64,000 nucleotides of DNA from Bradyrhizobium erythrophlei (GTDB lineage Bacteria; Pseudomonadota; Alphaproteobacteria; Rhizobiales; Xanthobacteraceae). Made by a program: the position numbers and the translations under genes. The stretch covers positions 7,367,501 to 7,431,500 of the forward strand of contig FSRD01000001.1 in the NCBI GenBank assembly GCA_900129675.1. The letters run 5' to 3'. The notes below the pieces were generated by a model that did not search any database, was not told the DNA's origin, and saw nothing but the letters and a program-made list of their open reading frames with translations. Every line of letters begins with the position of its first letter. Position 1 is the stretch's first letter. Of the stretch, positions 37,121 through 45,382 are shown piece after piece.

Positions 37121-38248
37121 TTGCTGGCTCCGGCAGAGCAGACCGTAGAGGCGCCGCTCACCGAACGGACGTTCGTCGCGCTCGACGGATTGCGCGGCGT
37201 CGCAGCCATCATGGTTGCCCTGCGCCACGCTCCGTTTCTCTGGGCCATCCCGGCCACACCGACGGGATGGATGAAGAACAGTTATCTTGCCGTTGACCTG
37301 TTCTTCGTTCTGTCGGGCTTCGTGCTCGAGCACGCGTACGGAAGACGCTTTCGCGAAGGAATGTCGCCGCGGTCATTCATGCTCGCCAGACTGCAGCGAC
37401 TCTACCCGTTATACGCCCTGGCCTTCATCCTGGCGCTGCCATTCCTGGTCGGTCAGCTTGGCGAGGGAGTGTTGGACCCGGCGCAAGCCGTCATCGAGTT
37501 CCTTTGCGGCGCGCTGATGCTGCCGACCCCGAATTTTGCCTACGCCAAGGCGGATCTGTACCCGCTCAACTTCGCGGCCTGGTCGCTGTTCTTCGAACTG
37601 TCGGCAAACTTGCTGTTCGCGGCTTTCGGCAGGCGGCTGGACACGAAATTCCTGATCTGGTTCGTCGGCGGGTTCGCCATTGCACTTGCCGTATGCGCCA
37701 CCGCAGGATGGCTTGGGTTCGGCGTTGAAAGCGACACGCGCGGCGTGCTGGGCGGCGGACCGAGCTGGGAAACGTTTGGCGCCGGCGTGCTGCGGGTCGG
37801 CTTCTCGTTCTTCGCAGGCGTCCTGATCTACCGCTTCTACGACAGGATGCGGCTGCCGCCGGCAAGCCTTGGCTCCGCGATCGCCGCATTTGCCATCGTC
37901 ACCGGGATTCTCGCGCCGGGGTTTTCCGCGGCTTCCGATCTCGCGGCGACCCTGTTTTCCGTGATCGTCATCTTCCCGCTTGCGATCATGACCTGCGCGC
38001 GTTTCGAGCCGCCGAAAGGCGTTTTGAAAAACACCATGCAGACCCTCGGACTGCTTTCCTACGGGTTGTATGTTTTGCAGGGGGGGATGTTCTATGCGGT
38101 GGAGTTCTGCGCCCGGCATCTCGGGATCCAATCGGTCTGGATCGGGCTTTGCGCGATGCCGGTGGTCGCTGCGATCGCATACGCAGCCACCGTTTTCATC
38201 GATATTCCAGCCAGGCGCTGGATGAAGCAGGCGCTCAAGGGATTTTAG
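37121..38248 (+). CDS. acyltransferase 3 family membrane protein
   Basis: 375 residues from a TTG start (GAGGAA upstream). About ten hydrophobic helices. The family opening F-V-A-L-D-G-L-R-G-V-A-A-I-M-V-A-L-R-H is present, with the conserved His of the H/R pair, then D-L-F-F-V-L-S-G-F-V-L and R-L-Q-R-L-Y-P-L-Y. Enzymes of this group O-acylate sugars of lipopolysaccharide, exopolysaccharide or Nod-like molecules at the inner membrane. The substrate is not evident, and there are no polysaccharide genes beside it. Confidence 0.9.
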   Translation: MLAPAEQTVEAPLTERTFVALDGLRGVAAIMVALRHAPFLWAIPATPTGWMKNSYLAVDLFFVLSGFVLEHAYGRRFREGMSPRSFMLARLQRLYPLYALAFILALPFLVGQLGEGVLDPAQAVIEFLCGALMLPTPNFAYAKADLYPLNFAAWSLFFELSANLLFAAFGRRLDTKFLIWFVGGFAIALAVCATAGWLGFGVESDTRGVLGGGPSWETFGAGVLRVGFSFFAGVLIYRFYDRMRLPPASLGSAIAAFAIVTGILAPGFSAASDLAATLFSVIVIFPLAIMTCARFEPPKGVLKNTMQTLGLLSYGLYVLQGGMFYAVEFCARHLGIQSVWIGLCAMPVVAAIAYAATVFIDIPARRWMKQALKGF

Positions 38249-38293
38249 GGGATGCGGGGCGGGCGCCGGCGCCGCGTCGGTCCCGCGATCACC

Positions 38294-39331
38294 TCACGCC
38301 ATTACGCGCTCCGGCAACAGCTCTGCGATCTGCACCGCGTTGAGCGCGGCGCCCTTCAACAGCTGGTCTGCGGCGACGAACATCGAGATCGAGTGGCCGG
38401 AGGGGTCGCTGAGATCCTTGCGGATGCGGCCGACCAGCACATCATCCTGGCCTGATGCATCGATCGGCATCGGGAAATAATTTTTGGCCCGGTCGTCCAC
38501 GATTCGCACGCCCGGCGCGCTCGCCAGGATCGCGCGGACCTCGTCTTCGCTGATCGGCCGTTCGCATTCGAACGTGATCGCCTCGCAATGCGCGCGCAGC
38601 ACCGGCACGCGGACGCAGGTCACGCCGACCGCGATCTTGTCGTCCTCAAAGATCTTCCTCGTCTCCTTGATGACCTTGGTCTCTTCGTCGTTGTAACCGG
38701 TCGCGGGATCGATCGCCGTGTTGTGGTTGAACAGGTTGAACGCGTAGGGGTGTGGCATCACCTTCGGCGCATAGGCCTCGCCATTGAGATAGGCGCGGGT
38801 CGATTCCACCAGTTCCTCCATCGCCGCGGCGCCGGCGCCGCTGGCCGCCTGATAGGTCGACAGGATCAGGCGCTTGATGCGGTTGTTGCGGTGGATCGGC
38901 CACAACGGCACCAGCGCCGTGATCGCCGCGCAGTTCGGATTGGCGATGATGCCCTTGTGATCCCGGATGCGGCCCGCGTTGATCTCGGGGATCACCAGCG
39001 GCACGTTCGGATCCATCCGGAAGGCGGAGGAATTGTCGATCACGACGGCACCGGCCTTCACCGCGATCGGCGCGAACTTTCGGGAAATGCCGCCGCCGGC
39101 CGAGAACAGCGCGATATCGACGCCATCGAACGAGCGCTCGGTCAGTTCTTCGATCATGACGTTCTCGCCGCGAAAATCGATGGTCTTGCCGGCCGAGCGC
39201 GCGCTCGCCAGCGCCTTGAGCTTGCGGACCGGAAAGGCACGCCTGTCCATGGTGGCGATGAATTCGGCACCGACGGCGCCGGTCACGCCGGCAATGGCAA
39301 CAACGGGATCGTTCTTCACTTTGGTCTCCAT
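38294..39331 (-). CDS. asd: aspartate-semialdehyde dehydrogenase
   Basis: 345 residues. Reduces aspartyl phosphate to aspartate semialdehyde, the branch point toward Lys, Thr, Met, Ile and diaminopimelate. NADP-binding G-V-T-G-A-V-G (15-21) and the catalytic Cys134 in N-P-N-C-A-A-I are intact, as is R-A-H-C-E-A. The ATG at 39331 lacks a clear ribosome site, whereas GGAG at 39329-39326 is six bases before a GTG at 39319, which may be the true start. The 5' region carries a leader peptide and attenuator (separate entries). Confidence 0.96.
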   Translation of the reverse strand: METKVKNDPVVAIAGVTGAVGAEFIATMDRRAFPVRKLKALASARSAGKTIDFRGENVMIEELTERSFDGVDIALFSAGGGISRKFAPIAVKAGAVVIDNSSAFRMDPNVPLVIPEINAGRIRDHKGIIANPNCAAITALVPLWPIHRNNRIKRLILSTYQAASGAGAAAMEELVESTRAYLNGEAYAPKVMPHPYAFNLFNHNTAIDPATGYNDEETKVIKETRKIFEDDKIAVGVTCVRVPVLRAHCEAITFECERPISEDEVRAILASAPGVRIVDDRAKNYFPMPIDASGQDDVLVGRIRKDLSDPSGHSISMFVAADQLLKGAALNAVQIAELLPERVMA

Positions 39332-39339
39332 CAGGCAAT

Positions 39340-39424
39340 AAAAAAGCCCCGGTCCTTTTCAGGCGGGGCTTCGGTTCAGATGATGCGATCGTTACGACTA
39401 CGCGCGCACGGCTCCCGAGCCCCC
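39340..39424 (-). promoter_or_regulatory. transcription attenuator of asd
   Basis: On the minus strand, AAGCCCC and GGGGCTT (39371-39365 and 39350-39344) form a terminator stem followed by a T-run, ending eight bases before the asd ATG. An alternative partner for the same 5' arm lies in the leader: GGGGGCTCGG (39424-39415) pairs with CCGAAGCCCC (39374-39365), one base bulged. A third, competing stem GGCTC/GAGCC (39421-39410) overlaps that antiterminator strand. This is a classical set of mutually exclusive structures next to a leader peptide. Confidence 0.8.
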
Positions 39425-39469
39425 GGAGGGTGCTTTGGTTTTCGCGGTACGTTTGGTGGTCGTGATCAT
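39398..39469 (-). CDS. asd leader peptide, rich in Thr, Lys and Ile codons
   Basis: A 23-codon ORF. Codons 2-12 are Ile-Thr-Thr-Thr-Lys-Arg-Thr-Ala-Lys-Thr-Lys: five Thr, three Lys and one Ile out of eleven, all end products of the pathway that asd feeds. No ribosome site precedes the ATG, but a promoter places the transcript start at or within about two bases of it, so it would be translated leaderless, as known for the Sinorhizobium trp leader. The stop lies 24 bases before the terminator stem. Starvation for Thr or Lys should stall the ribosome and favour the antiterminator. Confidence 0.75.
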   Translation of the reverse strand: MITTTKRTAKTKAPSGGSGAVRA

Positions 39470-39477
39470 GGCGCGGA

Positions 39478-39506
39478 CTTATGCTGAAAAGTTTGACCGG
39501 CGTCAA
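39478..39506 (-). promoter_or_regulatory. promoter of the asd leader transcript
   Basis: On the minus strand TTGACG (39506-39501), a 17-base spacer and CATAAG (39483-39478) match the sigma-70 consensus. The -10 box ends eight bases before the leader ATG at 39469. Prediction from sequence alone. Confidence 0.65.
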
Positions 39507-39576
39507 CGGCTTTTGGGCCGAAAATCGGCATCAACGAGGTTGAACAGGGGAGCGTTGTCACGCCATAAGCTGACGC

Positions 39577-40722
39577 ATGAGCCTTCCCGATCATCCTGCC
39601 AATCATTTCGATCTCCTTGCCACCGACGGCGCCGCGCGCACCGGCCGCCTGACCACCCCGCATGGCCTGGTGCGGACACCGGGCTTCATGCCGGTCGGCA
39701 CCGCGGGCGCGATGAAAGGCATGCACTGGCGCGAGGTGCGCGAGGCCGGCGCCGACATCGTGCTCGGCAATACCTATCATCTGATGCTGCGCCCGGGGGC
39801 CGAGCGGATCGCCGGCCTCGGCGGCCTGCAGCGATTCACCGGATGGGGTGGGCCGATGTTGACCGACTCCGGCGGCTTCCAGGTGATGTCGCTGTCGGAG
39901 CTGCGCAAGGTAACGGAAAACGCCGTGACGTTTCGCTCGCATATCGACGGCGCCAAGGTCGAACTGTCGCCGGAGCGTTCGATCGAGGTGCAGCGGCTGC
40001 TCGGCTCCGATATCGCCATGCAGATGGATGAATGCGTGCGGCTGCCGGCCGAGCGCGGCGATATCGAGCGCGCGATGCAGCTCTCGCTGCGCTGGGCGGC
40101 GCGCAGCAAGCGCGCGTTCGAGACCGCACCGGAAGGCTACATGCTGTTCGGCATCGTTCAGGGCGGCGACGTGCCCGAACTGCGTCACGCCAGCGCGCGC
40201 GGGCTTGTCGAGATCGGCTTTCACGGTTACGCGATCGGCGGGCTTGCGGTTGGCGAGCCGCAGGCGGTGATGCTTGCCATGATCGAGGAGACCGCGCCCC
40301 GGCTGCCGGCGGATCGGCCGCGCTATCTGATGGGCGTCGGCACGCCCGAGGACATTCTGGAGGCGGTGGCGCGCGGCATCGACATGTTCGACTGCGTGAT
40401 GCCGACGCGGAACGGACGTCACGGCATGGCGTTCACGAGGTTCGGCCAGATCAACCTGCGCAACGCCCGCCATATCGACGATCCCCGGCCGCTCGATGAA
40501 GCGAGCCCGTGGCCGTCAACGCGCAATTATTCGCGCGCCTATCTGCATCATCTGGTCAGGGCAGGCGAGACGCTCGGCGCCATGTTGCTGTCGGAAATCA
40601 ACGTCGCCTATTACCAAGAGTTGATGCAGGGCATTCGCGACGCGATCGCAGGCGGGACGTTTGAGGATTTCCGAAAACAAACGCGCGCCGATTGGGCGCG
40701 CGGCGACATTGCTCCGAGATGA
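39577..40722 (+). CDS. tgt: queuine tRNA-ribosyltransferase lacking the zinc site
   Basis: 381 residues, standard length. It exchanges guanine for preQ1 at position 34 of tRNAs with GUN anticodons. Catalytic residues are present: Asp97 in M-L-T-D-S-G-G-F-Q, nucleophile Asp272 in F-D-C-V-M-P-T-R-N-G, and the G-G-L-A-V-G-E base pocket. The C-terminal zinc motif, C-x-C-x2-C plus a distant His in characterised enzymes, is replaced without any length change by S310, W312, T315 and I341, although the flanking R-N-Y-S-R-A-Y-L-H-H-L is kept. Divergent from the asd leader. Confidence 0.95.
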   Translation: MSLPDHPANHFDLLATDGAARTGRLTTPHGLVRTPGFMPVGTAGAMKGMHWREVREAGADIVLGNTYHLMLRPGAERIAGLGGLQRFTGWGGPMLTDSGGFQVMSLSELRKVTENAVTFRSHIDGAKVELSPERSIEVQRLLGSDIAMQMDECVRLPAERGDIERAMQLSLRWAARSKRAFETAPEGYMLFGIVQGGDVPELRHASARGLVEIGFHGYAIGGLAVGEPQAVMLAMIEETAPRLPADRPRYLMGVGTPEDILEAVARGIDMFDCVMPTRNGRHGMAFTRFGQINLRNARHIDDPRPLDEASPWPSTRNYSRAYLHHLVRAGETLGAMLLSEINVAYYQELMQGIRDAIAGGTFEDFRKQTRADWARGDIAPR

Positions 40723-40723
40723 A

Positions 40724-40939
40724 TCAGTTACAGGCGAACCTCTTGACCGAATGTTTGGTCACGAAACCGTAACCACAGGTGTCGCAGGTCCAGAGATAGC
40801 TGATCAATTCGTCGTGCAGATAGGCAGACGCTTCCGCGGCGACCATGGAGTCGGCGCATACCGGGCAGGTCGGTAAATCACATCCGCGCGGGTTGGGCCT
40901 GGACGCCGCGGTCGACAGGATTTCAGCAAGTGCCGGCAT
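40724..40939 (-). CDS. small zinc-ribbon protein
   Basis: 71 residues from the ATG at 40939, preceded by AAGGAGGT. Two Cys pairs, C-P-V-C and C-D-T-C, are 29 residues apart, separated by a helix with A-S-A-Y-L-H-D-E-L-I-S-Y-L-W; a further Cys is penultimate. A standard zinc-ribbon layout with an extra helical insert. It converges end-to-end with tgt, two bases apart. Function unknown. Confidence 0.75.
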   Translation of the reverse strand: MPALAEILSTAASRPNPRGCDLPTCPVCADSMVAAEASAYLHDELISYLWTCDTCGYGFVTKHSVKRFACN

Positions 40940-41096
40940 CGTGACCTCCTTGCGCTCTGAACCTGAACTCATCTGACACGCAAACCATACACCGATTTAT
41001 TTGACGTTGTCGCAACACAAATGCGTAGGTTTGACGTTATTTGACGCCGCTAACATTTTGCAATGCAGCGAAGTTTTGTCTCCGGTGTTTCTGGCT

Positions 41097-41112
41097 TGCA
41101 CGCCGGCGTGCA
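41097..41112. promoter_or_regulatory. 16-base palindrome upstream of cysK
   Basis: TGCACGCCGGCGTGCA is a perfect palindrome 59 bases before the cysK start. Further upstream TTGACG occurs three times (41001, 41031, 41041). The palindrome may be an operator or a leader hairpin. No regulator is adjacent. Confidence 0.4.
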
Positions 41113-41170
41113 CTGCACCTAACCTAGGAACAGCGCAAATTCCGCGCACATTCTCGCCAGGGAGTATTTG

Positions 41171-42148
41171 ATGAACGCGCCAACGGCAACGAGTGCAGTG
41201 CAGCGTCCCGGGCGGGGCCGCGTTTTCGACTCCATCGTCGACGCGGTCGGCGACACGCCGATCGTCCGGTTGCGTAGACTGCCGCAAGCCCACGGCGTGC
41301 ACGCCACCATCCTCGCCAAGCTCGAATATTTCAGCCCGGCCGCGAGCGTGAAGGACCGCATCGGTGCTGCGATGGTGATCGCGATGGAGAAGGCCGGCGT
41401 GATCAATGCCGACACCGTGCTGATCGAACCGACCTCGGGAAATACCGGGATTGCGCTGGCGTTCGTCGCGGCCTCGCGCGGCTACCGGTTGAAGCTCGTG
41501 ATGCCGGAATCGATGTCGATCGAGCGGCGCAAGATGCTGGCGTTCCTGGGCGCCGAGATCGTGCTGACGCCGGCAGCGCAGGGCATGAAGGGCGCGATCG
41601 CAACCGCCGAGGAATTGATCCGCACCACACCGAACTCGGTAATGCCGCAGCAGTTCAAGAACCTCGCCAATCCGGAAATTCACCGCCGCACCACGGCGGA
41701 AGAAATCTGGAACGACACCGGCGGCAATATCGATTTCTTTGTCGCCGGCGTCGGCACCGGCGGCACCATCACCGGCGTCGGACAGGTGCTGAAGCCGCGC
41801 AAGCCTTCGCTGCGCGTGGTCGCCGTCGAGCCCGAGGAAAGCCCGGTGCTGTCGGGCGGCCAGCATTCGCCGCACAAGATCCAGGGCATCGGCGCCGGAT
41901 TCATTCCCGACATTCTGGATCGCTCCGTGATCGACGAGATCATCAAGATCAACTCATCGACCTCGATCGAAATCTCGCGCGCGCTCGCCCGCAATGAGGG
42001 GATACCCGGCGGCATCTCCTCCGGTGCCGCGATCGCGGCGGCGCTGCAGATCGGCAAGCGGCCGGAGAGCGCCGGCAAGACCATCCTCGCCATCGTACCG
42101 TCGTTCTCCGAGCGCTATCTGTCGACGGCGCTGTTTGAAGGAATTTGA
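41171..42148 (+). CDS. cysK: cysteine synthase A (O-acetylserine sulfhydrylase)
   Basis: 325 residues from the ATG at 41171 (GGGAG upstream). PLP enzyme that makes cysteine from O-acetylserine and sulfide. The PLP-binding Lys61 sits in A-A-S-V-K-D-R-I-G and the substrate loop T-S-G-N-T-G is at 88-93. G-T-G-G-T-I-T-G-V-G is the phosphate-binding Gly loop, and P-E-E-S-P-V-L-S-G-G and S-G-A-A-I-A follow. It is followed after two bases by a BrnA-like gene. Confidence 0.95.
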   Translation: MNAPTATSAVQRPGRGRVFDSIVDAVGDTPIVRLRRLPQAHGVHATILAKLEYFSPAASVKDRIGAAMVIAMEKAGVINADTVLIEPTSGNTGIALAFVAASRGYRLKLVMPESMSIERRKMLAFLGAEIVLTPAAQGMKGAIATAEELIRTTPNSVMPQQFKNLANPEIHRRTTAEEIWNDTGGNIDFFVAGVGTGGTITGVGQVLKPRKPSLRVVAVEPEESPVLSGGQHSPHKIQGIGAGFIPDILDRSVIDEIIKINSSTSIEISRALARNEGIPGGISSGAAIAAALQIGKRPESAGKTILAIVPSFSERYLSTALFEGI

Positions 42149-42150
42149 TA

Positions 42151-42390
42151 ATGGCCGATCAACCGAGGCGACCGAGAACCCTGAACGATGCGCGCTCCGA
42201 GGCCGAAGCGGCGTTCAAGCGCACCACCACCAAAGTGGCGGAGGCGCCGTCGAAGACGGTAGCCATTCCCGGCGTCAAGGAACTGGTCTCGCTGCGTATC
42301 GACCAGGACGTGCTGGAATACTTTCAGGAAGGTGGTGCGGGCTGGCAGGACCGCATCAACGAGGCGCTGCGAAAGGCCGCGGGCAAGTAG
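42151..42390 (+). CDS. BrnA-like antitoxin, no toxin partner visible
   Basis: 79 residues. The N-terminal half is charged and probably disordered; the C-terminal half is the BrnA ribbon-helix-helix pattern V-S-L-R-I-D-Q-D-V-L-E-Y-F-Q-E-G-G-A-G-W-Q-D-R-I-N-E-A-L-R-K-A. AAGGAA lies upstream, and the gene follows cysK by two bases. BrnA normally represses and neutralises the RNase toxin BrnT, encoded upstream of it; here cysK is upstream and no BrnT is present. It may therefore act as a solitary regulator. Confidence 0.8.
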   Translation: MADQPRRPRTLNDARSEAEAAFKRTTTKVAEAPSKTVAIPGVKELVSLRIDQDVLEYFQEGGAGWQDRINEALRKAAGK

Positions 42391-42455
42391 GCGGGTCGCG
42401 TTGTCCCGGACTTGATCCGGGGTGGACGCCGGTTCGCGTGAACCTGGAGGTTGAG

Positions 42456-42542
42456 ATGTGCCGGCTGACGTCGGGCGGCGACAAATTCATCAAGCTGACC
42501 GAAGGCCATGCAGAGTGCTCGCAGCTATCGGCGCCGGAATGA
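42456..42542 (+). CDS. 28-residue candidate microprotein
   Basis: A 28-codon ORF with a good GGAGG site five bases before the ATG and a stop ten bases before the terminator that serves both strands. Two Cys, K-L-T-E-G-H-A-E-C. No homologue is recognised. Whether it is real is uncertain; the site and codon use support it modestly. Confidence 0.35.
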   Translation: MCRLTSGGDKFIKLTEGHAECSQLSAPE

Positions 42543-42561
42543 AAAAAGCCGCCCTTAAACG

Positions 42562-42589
42562 AAAAAAGCCCGGGCGCTCCCGGGCTTTT
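42562..42589. terminator. bidirectional terminator
   Basis: AGCCCGGG (42567-42574) pairs perfectly with CCCGGGCT (42579-42586) around CGCT, with A6 before and T4 after, so it can stop transcription on both strands between the cysK unit and the caspase-like gene. Confidence 0.9.
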
Positions 42590-42609
42590 CCCTTTGATGT
42601 GGCTTCGAC

Positions 42610-44022
42610 CTAGCGGAACATTCCGCCGACCACGCTGCCGATGAAGGCGCCGGGGTTCGGGCCGCCGCCACCACCACCACCGCGATAGTGACGGCCGCCA
42701 CCGCCACCGCCGCCGCTATGGCGGCGGGCCGGGCGATCTTCGTCATCGCCGGGACTGGCGGATGTCGTGGCCGATACGATCTCGGTCAGCAAGGCCTTAT
42801 GCTGCAACTTGTTGAGGTAGCCGCTCTTGGGATAGCCGCGGGCGGCCTGCCAGCGGGTGATCACGGCGCGGGTCGGTTCATCGAACTTGCCGGTCACCTT
42901 GGTGTCGAAGCCGAGCCCGGTCAGCCGGCGCTGCACGTCGCGGCGCTGGCCCTTGTCGAGGCCGATCTGGTCCTCGGTGGTCTGGTTCGCTTCCTCATTG
43001 AAGGTCGCGGGATCGACGCCGGTGGTCAGGTTGCGGGTCGTGGTGCTCGGGCCGTTCTCGAGGGCTGCGATCCGCGACAGCGCCAGCGACTTGAACTGGC
43101 CGTTGGGATAGTTGCTCAAGTAGGCGTTGAGCTCTTCCGGCTTGTTGGAATCCTTGATCGAGCGCCAGAACTCGAGCTCGATATCCGAACTCGGAGCGGT
43201 GGCTACGGCAACCGGGGCGGACGTCGCCGCCGCCGTATTGGCCGCAGGTGCTGCGACCGGGTTCAGATAGACCGAACCGATCAGGTTGGTGTGGCCCCAG
43301 GGCAGTTGGCCCTTGTTGGTCTCTTCGTTGACCTGGGCGCGGACCTTGGTCATCGCCTGCTGGATCTCGACGCCGGGGGTTGCGATGTTGGCGATCAGGG
43401 CGCGCGTGAACGGGCTGTTGGTGCCTTCCTGGCCGTCGAGCGCGGTTTGCCCCGGGCCGGTCGCGAATGCGATCAGGGTACCTTCGCCGGATTTCATTTC
43501 GGCAAGGCCGGTCTGCACCGACACGCTGCGGGTGGCCGAGTTCGACTTGATCTTGGCGGCGAACGGATTGTCGCGGCAGGCGTCGAGGAACACCAGCTTG
43601 ACCTTGGCGTCGCTCATGGTCTGGTCGAGCGTGAGATCGATATTGATCGCGGCCCCTAACTTGACGTCCATTTCCGATTTGATGTCGGCGTCAACCGGCA
43701 ACAAATAGTTGGTGCCGCTGATGGCGATGCCGTGACCGGCATAGAAAAACACGGCCACATCGGCGCCCTGGGCTTTCTTGCCGAAGTCGAGCAGCTTTTC
43801 CGTCATCCTGTCGCGGGTGAGGTTGGTGCCTTCGACGACTTCGAAGCCGACATTGCGCAGCACACCGGCCATCGCCTTGGCGTCGACCGGCGGGTTCGGA
43901 AGCTGGGCGACGTTCTTGTAAGCGCCGTTGCCGACGACGAAGGCGACACGCTTCTCGGCGTTGGCAGCACTTGCGGTGAACGTGATGCAGATCAGGGAAG
44001 CAATGAGGGTGAGGGTGCGCAT
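42610..44022 (-). CDS. secreted caspase-like (metacaspase) protein
   Basis: 470 residues with a signal peptide (to about 22). A caspase-fold domain, about 24-250, has the catalytic dyad His97 in F-Y-A-G-H-G and Cys149 in L-D-A-C-R-D-N-P. Then comes an Ala/Pro linker, a helical repeat W-x-S-I-K-x-S-N-x-x-E-E-L-N-A-Y-L, and a peptidoglycan-binding-like domain at about 365-430 (R-R-D-V-Q-R-R-L-T-G-L-G-F-D-T-K-V-T-G-K-F-D). A Gly/His/Arg-rich tail ends in G-S-V-V-G-G-M-F-R. Predicted periplasmic Arg/Lys-specific protease; physiological target unknown. Confidence 0.9.
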   Translation of the reverse strand: MRTLTLIASLICITFTASAANAEKRVAFVVGNGAYKNVAQLPNPPVDAKAMAGVLRNVGFEVVEGTNLTRDRMTEKLLDFGKKAQGADVAVFFYAGHGIAISGTNYLLPVDADIKSEMDVKLGAAINIDLTLDQTMSDAKVKLVFLDACRDNPFAAKIKSNSATRSVSVQTGLAEMKSGEGTLIAFATGPGQTALDGQEGTNSPFTRALIANIATPGVEIQQAMTKVRAQVNEETNKGQLPWGHTNLIGSVYLNPVAAPAANTAAATSAPVAVATAPSSDIELEFWRSIKDSNKPEELNAYLSNYPNGQFKSLALSRIAALENGPSTTTRNLTTGVDPATFNEEANQTTEDQIGLDKGQRRDVQRRLTGLGFDTKVTGKFDEPTRAVITRWQAARGYPKSGYLNKLQHKALLTEIVSATTSASPGDDEDRPARRHSGGGGGGGRHYRGGGGGGGPNPGAFIGSVVGGMFR

Positions 44023-44225
44023 CTGAAATCCCCAGGCAGAATCGAAAAAAACTTTGGCTACAACGCTGATCGCATATTACACGAAAAAGCCACACTTCGC
44101 GCCCCCAAAAATGGGGACTTGCCCAGAATTTGGAGACGCGCGCCCGGCGCTTCCGACGGTAACCGCCGGCACGCGCGTGCGCGCGTGATCTGCATCACAA
44201 TATTCGGCGACGGTCGCGGGAAGGA

Positions 44226-45104
44226 TCAGGCGCCGGCCCGCGCCGGAACCTGACTATTCGGTTTCAGGTTCAAGAGATTGCCGGTCAGGATCAGCGCGGC
44301 ACCAAGCACCGTGAACAGGTCGAGCCGTTCCGAATAGATCAGCCAGCCCACGGTTGCGGTCAGCGGGACCCGCAGGAAATCCATCGGGATCACCACCGTC
44401 GCATCGGCATGCAGCATCGCGCGCGCCATGCAGTAGTGGGAGAAAGTGCCGCAAAACGCGATCACGACGACCCAACCCCAGATGTAGACCGGCGGCCAGG
44501 TCCAGACATAGAGCGCGGGGAAAAATCCCGCCGCCGTCTGCACCACCAGCATCCAGAAGATGATCGCCAGCGTCTGTTCGGTTCGGGTCAGCGACTTGAC
44601 CACGGCGATCGAGATACCGAAGCCGACGGCCGCGGCGAGCGCGATCAACTGGCCCGGGTTGATCTCGCCGGTGGCGGGACGGACGATCACGATCACGCCG
44701 ACCAGGCCGAGCGCGATCGCCACGATCTTCCAGCCCGTCATGCGTTCGCCGAGAAAAAATGCGGCCAGGATCGCGGTCCAGATCGGCATGGTGAATTCGA
44801 TTGCCACGACCTGGCCCATCGGGATCAGTGTCAGCGCGAAGAACCAGCCGAGCTGCGAGGCGTAATGGAGCAAGTTGCGCGCGATATGCACGTGGACCCG
44901 TGCCGTCTTCACCAGCGAGAATCCGCCGTTGATCCGGATCAGGGGATACAGCATCAAGAGACCGAGGATCGAGCGCATCTCCATCAGCTGAAACACGTTG
45001 AGTTCACGCATACCCTCGCGGCCCGCGACCGCCACGATCAGCATCAGAGCGAGCCAGCCCGCCATCCACAGCGCGGCCATTGATTGGGATTGTGTGCGGT
45101 CCAT
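44226..45104 (-). CDS. EamA/DMT family transporter
   Basis: 292 residues from the ATG at 45104; the ORF extends upstream without support. Ten hydrophobic helices in two EamA repeats, with the typical P-x-W-T-A-I-L-A-A-F-F-L-G-E-R-M end of the first and P-M-D-F-L-R-V-P of the second. Drug/metabolite-type exporter of unknown substrate. No Shine-Dalgarno is visible, so the start is uncertain. Confidence 0.88.
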   Translation of the reverse strand: MDRTQSQSMAALWMAGWLALMLIVAVAGREGMRELNVFQLMEMRSILGLLMLYPLIRINGGFSLVKTARVHVHIARNLLHYASQLGWFFALTLIPMGQVVAIEFTMPIWTAILAAFFLGERMTGWKIVAIALGLVGVIVIVRPATGEINPGQLIALAAAVGFGISIAVVKSLTRTEQTLAIIFWMLVVQTAAGFFPALYVWTWPPVYIWGWVVVIAFCGTFSHYCMARAMLHADATVVIPMDFLRVPLTATVGWLIYSERLDLFTVLGAALILTGNLLNLKPNSQVPARAGA

Positions 45105-45322
45105 CGGTGGAGGAAATACCGGCTGGTCAACGAGGGGAGGCCGGTATCGGCGAGTTGAGGCCGATTTGCAACGCGCAAATGTGCCGAAGCAGTGTTGCAA
45201 TGGGTTTTCGAGCAAAATGGATTCCGGTCCGCGTCCGGAAAACACGTTCAAACAATGGACTGCCCGATTTCGCGGTGGGATTGGCCGTTCGATTGATGCT
45301 AAGCATCGGCTGATTTTACTTG

Positions 45323-45356
45323 GTCATTCCGGGGCGCGCAGCGAACCCGGAATGAC
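45323..45356. repeat. short palindromic repeat (GTCATTCCGGG type)
   Basis: GTCATTCCGGG and CCCGGAATGAC face each other perfectly around a 12-base centre, just before the RidA gene. Confidence 0.7.
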
Positions 45357-45382
45357 GATGATATCCTGGGAGGACTTCGCAC

